Of a stretch of 64,000 bases of DNA, positions 58,620 through 64,000 are shown piece by piece. Both the position numbers and the translations under genes were made by a program. A model generated the notes under the pieces. The model ran no database searches and was not told the origin of the DNA. It saw only the letters and a list, made by a program, of their open reading frames with translations. Numbering within the stretch: position 1 is the first letter of the stretch; every line of letters starts with the position of its first letter. Source of the DNA: Zizania palustris (lineage: Eukaryota > Streptophyta > Magnoliopsida > Poales > Poaceae); NCBI GenBank assembly GCA_019279435.1, contig JAAALK010000086.1:21621913-21685912 (forward strand). The letters are read 5' to 3'.

Positions 58620-58680
58620 AAAAAAGGATGCTCCTTTGCAGGTTTCTTTCGCTCGCCACACATCACTAGTTCACTGCAAG

Positions 58681-58698
58681 CTGCTGCTGCTGCTGCTT
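58681..58698 (+). repeat. (CTG)n microsatellite in S40 3' UTR
   Basis: Six CTG units about 60 bases after the S40 stop codon. Confidence 0.8.
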
Positions 58699-59131
58699 GG
58701 TGTTGTATTGATCCATATGAAAAAAAGGTGGGGATTTTCTTGCCAAGTTCTAAAGTTCCACGTTTTCCCTAGAAGAAAACTAGTAGTCCACTGGTCACGA
58801 AGCAATTAGCAGCAGTTGGTTGCAATTGTTTCAGAATCTCTGCAATTTTCTCTTGAAATGGTTCGAGATAGCCAAATTTTGTGGGTGTTAAGACAATTTG
58901 AAGAAGGGTGTGTTCTGTGCGTTAGTTTTATGTGTAACCATTATTGTGATAAACAGAAGTGATTTTTCACTGAAAACAGAAATGATCCTCTACTACTCGG
59001 GAACATATTTCAGTATGATATAAGTTTTCCAGCGCTCCATGAAAAATTATATTGCAGAAACAAAATGTTTGATAATTTGCCTAAAAAGTGATTTGATTAT
59101 TTACCACCGTGAGATTGGTTAGGTTGCTTAT

Positions 59132-59347
59132 GGGCCTGTTTGTTTCAGCTTCTGGCTGCGGCTACTTCTAGAATTTGATGTGGAAACAAACAGTTCAGAT
59201 TCCGGACTCAGATTTTAAGAATCAGTAGCCACAGAATCTAGAAATAAACTATAATCCAAAAGTTGAAAAACACCAGCTAGTTATCTAATACTCAGACTAG
59301 CTAGCTACTGAAAATCTCTAACAGCTATAAACTAAAACAAACAGACC
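59132..59347. mobile_element. Small TIR MITE (about 216 bp)
   Basis: GGCCTGTTTGTTTCAGC on the left mirrors ACTAAAACAAACAGACC on the right. TTAT occurs on both sides. Related phrases (for example GCTAGCTACTGAAAATCTC) are scattered through 29540-30070. Superfamily uncertain. Confidence 0.55.
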
Positions 59348-59741
59348 TTATATATTATTTAGATTGATAAACAATCAATGAAATAAAACTTTTGAGTGAC
59401 AAATCATTGAATCTCTAAGTTGCATTCATCATATCTCTCTATATATATGAGAAAATATTCTCCACAAAATCGGATGAGTTATTTCATATAGAAATTTCAT
59501 GAATGAGTTCGCCCCACAGAGAATCAAGAAGATAATTAGAAATAAATTTGCGCTGATTAATGATGATAAGTAGCATGTTTAAAGTTAATTAGTGAATATT
59601 AGTGTAAATCCATATTCGAAATCAAGATTTGGATTGAAACTAACTCAAACATATCTATTTATTTCTTTTAGACAATACGAATTACTCATTCGTAAGTTGA
59701 GTATTATTTATTTGATATGAGCAAACATAAAAGAAAAAGAT

Positions 59742-59841
59742 AAAAAATATATAGAAGTTTTAAAACTGCATATATTTTAAAAAAGACTTGAAATCAGTGG
59801 GAGTATACTCTTGCTGTCAAATAGAGTACAAATGTTAGAAG
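59742..59841 (+). repeat. 100-bp inverted repeat, left arm
   Basis: Nearly identical (one indel by eye) to the reverse complement of 61386-61487. Contains GACTTGAAATCAGTGGGAGT and CTTGCTGTCAAATAGAGTAC. Confidence 0.85.
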
Positions 59842-61385
59842 TATCAGTAAAGTCTATTTGGTACAAAGTTTTAAGATTTATGCTAAATTTACTGTTTATA
59901 TAATAAAATAGAGTGACGGTGGGGTTGCTGCCCACTGTACTCCTCATATTTACTGTATTTTTTATTTTTTATATATGTCTTTATAAATTCTTATATATTT
60001 TTATTATTTTTGCTATGGTTATGATTTTATATTTAATATTTATTTAAAATAGTAATAATTTATATACATCTATATATATATTATTTGTGGTAGTACTATA
60101 GAAGTTAGCCCTCCCTAAAATTTTTTTCTAGATCGGCCACTGATTGTAGTGCCGCCCACCCAAGTTCGAGCCTGGATGCCGCACTCAGCGAGGGCTGAGA
60201 TTCTCGCCGGAGATTCGAAGCACAAACTCTGATAATCATCCGTTAAAAGAACTTTAAAATCTAGTATGGATTTCGATCCCTTCTTCTTGATACATTGCGG
60301 TGATTCTCTCGCTAACATTTCGAAAAAAACTGGAGACCATTCCGCGAATCTTAGACTGTTTAGGCATGTTGAGAGCTGGAGTGATGAGTGAGATCAGCCG
60401 GACCGACACCAGTGAACTAGGTCGATCCACACCGAGCTGTTCATGTGGAGGCTCAAGATTCACAAGATGTCATGTCCCTTTCAGGCATCAGCATCTGCAC
60501 TGATTGCAACCGGAAAAAGGAAACGACCCGGTGAGCTCAGCCCGTAGCTGATCGATTCGATTCGATGTAATCATGCACTGATTGCTTTTCTGTCTCGCGG
60601 GTTCACAAGATTCGTTTTTTATTAAGCAAGTTTGTTTCGTCTCACAGGCGGCAAAGTTTGGCATGCACCGCATCCGCATGCCCACTGGATTGTTTTACGG
60701 TGTTGTTTGTTTCTTTGATCACTTCACCAGTGATGTAACCCTAGCTGTGGACAGATGAACAAGTTGGAGAGTTGCTTCGGATTCAAGAACCCTATCATGG
60801 TGAACTGTGAAACGCGTGGTGCCAAGCAAGCAACCCATGGCAAGGCTAACAATGGAGGGTCCAACCAGTCATAAATTGGATGGTCAAGTCCTTTCTTTCC
60901 TTTAGTTTTTTATTTGAGATAGAACCGATACAAAATCTTATTGTTGGGGTATAAAGTGATTTGTCAGTTTTTTGTTCATCATCTTAAGTTTTTAGGTTTA
61001 ATTGGTCATGTTACTTAGAGCATGTTTGGTTGCTAGTCACCATTTGTCAATAAAAATTGTCACACTTGTCTAAGATGGGGTTAATAAATTATTTGTCACA
61101 CTTTGACAAACCTAAGGGAATCTTGTCACACACTTTTTGAAGTCATTGACATGTGGGACCGAAGAAAATCTTGTCACATTTTATGGCAGCAACTAAACAA
61201 CTATCAATTTAGTCAAATTTGCCTAATCTTGGGTGTGGCAAAATGTGATTGGGAATCAAAAAGAAGTTTAATACTTATCTTCAGAAGAAAGATCTTGTCA
61301 ATTTCTCATATTTGATGGTACTATATGCAGGGTACCTTTCCTTGAAAAAGATTCATCCTACATTGATAATTGATAATGACACAAC
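59842..61385. other. Segment enclosed by the 100-bp inverted repeats
   Basis: About 1.5 kb with no recognisable coding exon. It includes an AT-rich stretch, a stretch of higher GC at 60120-60700 and a small TIR element at 61021-61205. If the arms are true termini, this is the interior of one non-autonomous transposon. Confidence 0.45.
61021..61205. repeat. Small TIR element, partner of 18866-19049
   Basis: ATGTTTGGTTGCTAGTCAC on the left mirrors GGCAGCAACTAAACAACTAT on the right. Inverted relative of the element at 18.9 kb. Confidence 0.5.
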
Positions 61386-61487
61386 ACTTCTAACAATTTG
61401 TACTCTATTTGACAGCAAGAGTATACTCCCACTGATTTCAAGTCTTTTTTAAAATATATGCAGTTTTAAAACTTCTATATATTTTTT
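61386..61487 (-). repeat. 100-bp inverted repeat, right arm
   Basis: Reverse complement of 59742-59841, with one extra T in the middle. Confidence 0.85.
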
Positions 61488-64000
61488 AAAAAAAAAACTA
61501 GTGGAGATGAGTATGTATGTCACCACCACAGCTCCTTACAACTAACTAAAACTCTCTAGTTTTAGCTTACTTATCTTTATTTGTACAATAATGTTGTAAA
61601 TTTTTTCCGCCGCAATGCACATGTAGCCATCAATCACCACTAGTGAGAGACGAGGCATTTCCTTTTAAAAATGTAAAAATATAAGGGTGTATTAAGCATG
61701 GCCTTGATTAATTGGCTATTGCAGCGTGCCGAAATGAGAATGGGACTATTTTGCCATCTATACATTTACTACTACTAATTAGAATAGAAATAGAAATTAG
61801 GGTGTGTTCGGTTCAGCCGTGGATTCCTGAAAATCCGATTTCTGGTGTTAGCTGTGAGAAAACTGCTGTGAGCTGACAGCTGTCAGAAAACTGAAAGTTG
61901 TTTGGCTGAAACAGCTTTCAACGGTGGATTATGTAATAAATGTCAGTTATGCCCTTAAGAGAGTCGGGGAGAGAGGTGTAGGGGAGAGGGGGTCGGGGAG
62001 AGAGGTGCGGGGAAGAGGGTCTCAGGAGGGCAGGAAGCACCAATCGGGAGTATACACAAATTCCAAATAACACTGCAGATTGAAATCTGCAGATTTTTTA
62101 GAATCAGTTCTCATTTAGAATCCCTTTGGTTCAGATTCTAAATTTTTGAACATGAATCACTTTTCAGAATCAGAACGAAAGGATCCTTAATATAAACCAT
62201 TCATAAATCAAAGATCAATCCTCGGTTAGCATATATTCTTGTACTACACCTTGATCAAATTTCCCACCAAATTTGTAACTATCCGTCGAAACATTTCTAC
62301 GTCACCCAACAGGATTTCATGAACATTTTTAGAAACATGTACAGAAGGCTAGAAGTTATGAAGTAAAAGGAAATTAGCTATGACCAAACAGTGCACAAAT
62401 CCTCTAAAATATCACATCCCAAATCCTCTAAAATAAGTTGACCTATTTATTATGCCAAGTTCTAGAGATTGGAATGAACTTCCTAGCTCCAGATGATATG
62501 AATGCAACAATGGCCGTGCAACTAAGGAAGAGATTAGGATCTGGCATCACAACAAACATGCATAAAAGCACACCGATTGGCCTTCGGAATAAAATGTCTT
62601 CGAACAATCTCACGGGCCGGGCCAGTCTCACGCACGTACAAATCGAGAAGAAACCAACTAATCTAATAGCCGAAATGAGCTTTTCCCAGCATACCTGACG
62701 AGGGCATCCACGACCTGTGATTTCCTCTCCCGATCTCGGCAGCCGGCACGACGTGGCGCCTACTCTGCGATTGAGATTTGATGTAAAAAAAATGTAGGGT
62801 TGAGATTGATCAGAGGGTTGACTATAGTTACAGTTGCGACAATTATATAATAGGTAGATAGTATAATATATAGGATAGGATAGGAAAGATAAGAGCATTT
62901 TCAAGAGACCACCTAAATTTTATTCCCTAAATCACATATAGAGATCATCATAAATTTTATCTTTTCCTAAAAATTAATCAATCTACAACAGTTTCCCTAT
63001 AATTTCAATCTCTATTTTTTTAAATCATACAAATACGGTCTATAATATGTAAATACCTAAAATGGTCTATAATATGGGCAAACAGGTAAATATACACACT
63101 AATTAAATCATGTCTAAAACGGCTTCCTTTTGAAACTGGAAACTGGAGGGAGTAATAATTTTGTGTAAAACTTTGATACATTCAAATATGTGTATCATAC
63201 AACCTATAACAACATATATGAGAGAAAACAATGTGCATATGAGAAAAAATATGTGCAAATAGAAATAAGGACTTACCAAACTAATCTTATATTTGAGAGA
63301 GATGAACGCAAGAAATAGATTAGGAAACAGATAGGGGACTCTTGAAGCTTCCGTGTCCACCAAAATACCTAAATTCAAATTTAAGTATATATATGGGTAA
63401 TCTCTTGAAGATGTTTTAAGACTGTCTCCAACAACATAGCCATTTCAACATCTAAACCTAAAAATGGGTGTTCCATGTAGTTTTTCTTAAAAAATCTGAG
63501 TCCAACGGAGTAGGCAAACACGGTAACTATTTTGGGTGAGAGGCCGGGAGGAACCCAAAATAAAATCATCTTGCTTATCTCACGTGCATCAAATCCCACC
63601 ATGCAGTCACGTTCTGCCTTCTCTGTTAGAGATGGACGCTATTAAATGCAAGACCTATTTCCTTCCTGACCTATACCGCATATATGTGTTTTGGGTCCTA
63701 GTGTCGGAGACATTTTAATATGTTAAGTTATTTTTGGTTTTTTTAGGGAGTAAACTAAACTTTAGTCCGTCTCTATTCAGTTGACTAGTCCATTCATTCT
63801 TATTTGCTTCTAGCGACTAAAAGTCATTAAGGAGGTTGAACTGACGATATAACCGGGAATTCAGCTCTGGCAAACATGAAGGAAGCGGAAACACGGAGAA
63901 TTCCTTTTCTCAGTGCATTGAGCGCTTATACCAGATCGACCATGATAATACTGCCAATGGTTAAGATTTATCAGGAAATAAACGACTGTGATTTATTAGA
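61488..64000. other. Intergenic, AT-rich and repetitive, no gene recognised
   Basis: 61800-62190 contains hAT-like MITE debris (repeated phrases around GCTGACAGCTGTCAG and AGAATCAG). 63420-63640 is related, inverted, to 7604-7835. A 153-residue open frame at 62443-62904 (minus) has no domain and is not supported as a gene. Confidence 0.4.

Noticed and set aside
60160..60185. tRNA-like GTTCGAGCC phrase
   Set aside because: No acceptor stem or anticodon arm can be built around it, and such phrases are common in grass repeats.
62443..62904. 153-residue open frame on the minus strand
   Set aside because: No recognisable domain, no splice or promoter context, AT-rich repetitive surroundings.
1..64000. 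CRISPR arrays, operons, Shine-Dalgarno sites
   Set aside because: These prokaryotic features are not expected in a plant nuclear sequence and none was seen.

Overview
This window is nuclear DNA from a grass (Poaceae), probably a panicoid. The evidence is spliced plant genes with strongly GC-rich first exons, many small DNA transposons with TAA target duplications, CACTA elements, and a Ty3/gypsy chromovirus. The species assignment is an inference from gene and repeat style.

Six host genes can be modelled. (1) A two-exon receptor-like cytoplasmic kinase (minus strand, 5681-6847). (2) A two-exon GT-2/GTL1-type trihelix transcription factor with two DNA-binding domains (minus, 22026-25116). (3) An eight-coding-exon sphingoid long-chain-base kinase, LCBK1 (plus, 39259-44522), with a probable intron in its 5' UTR. 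(4) A two-exon HD-Zip class I transcription factor of the HOX22/HOX24 type (plus, 47169-48040), with an apparent one-base frameshift near its C-terminus. (5) A four-exon membrane protein of the uncharacterised At1g16860 family (plus, 53073-56344). (6) A single-exon S40/DUF584 senescence-regulator gene (plus, 58006-58619), also broken by a one-base shift. They are independent plant genes and do not form a pathway. A stress, stomatal and senescence theme (GTL1, LCBK1, HOX22-type, S40) is only suggestive.

The rest is mostly transposon-derived. From 1 to 13.3 kb there are MITEs, a 555-bp hAT-type element, a near-perfect 119-bp hairpin and a decayed LINE tail around the kinase gene. From 13300 to 18683 lies an intact, very young chromovirus: its two 263-bp LTRs read as identical, it has a CAAAA target duplication, and its polyprotein reads on into the 3' LTR. 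From 30140 to 34983 there are two CACTA elements sharing subterminal repeats. The larger carries fragments of three unrelated host genes: COG2, ureidoglycolate hydrolase and a CYP98A P450. A 52-bp CACTA-like miniature with its own AAG duplication sits just upstream of the HOX22-type gene. Introns 1 and 2 of the At1g16860-like gene hold further insertions, including one nested in another. The distal 5 kb is AT-rich and repetitive, with a pair of nearly identical 100-bp inverted repeats enclosing about 1.5 kb.

The strongest candidates for something new are the multi-gene-capturing CACTA element, the 52-bp CACTA-like miniature in a transcription-factor promoter, and the two single-base frameshifts in conserved genes. 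Those frameshifts may be real mutations or assembly errors.
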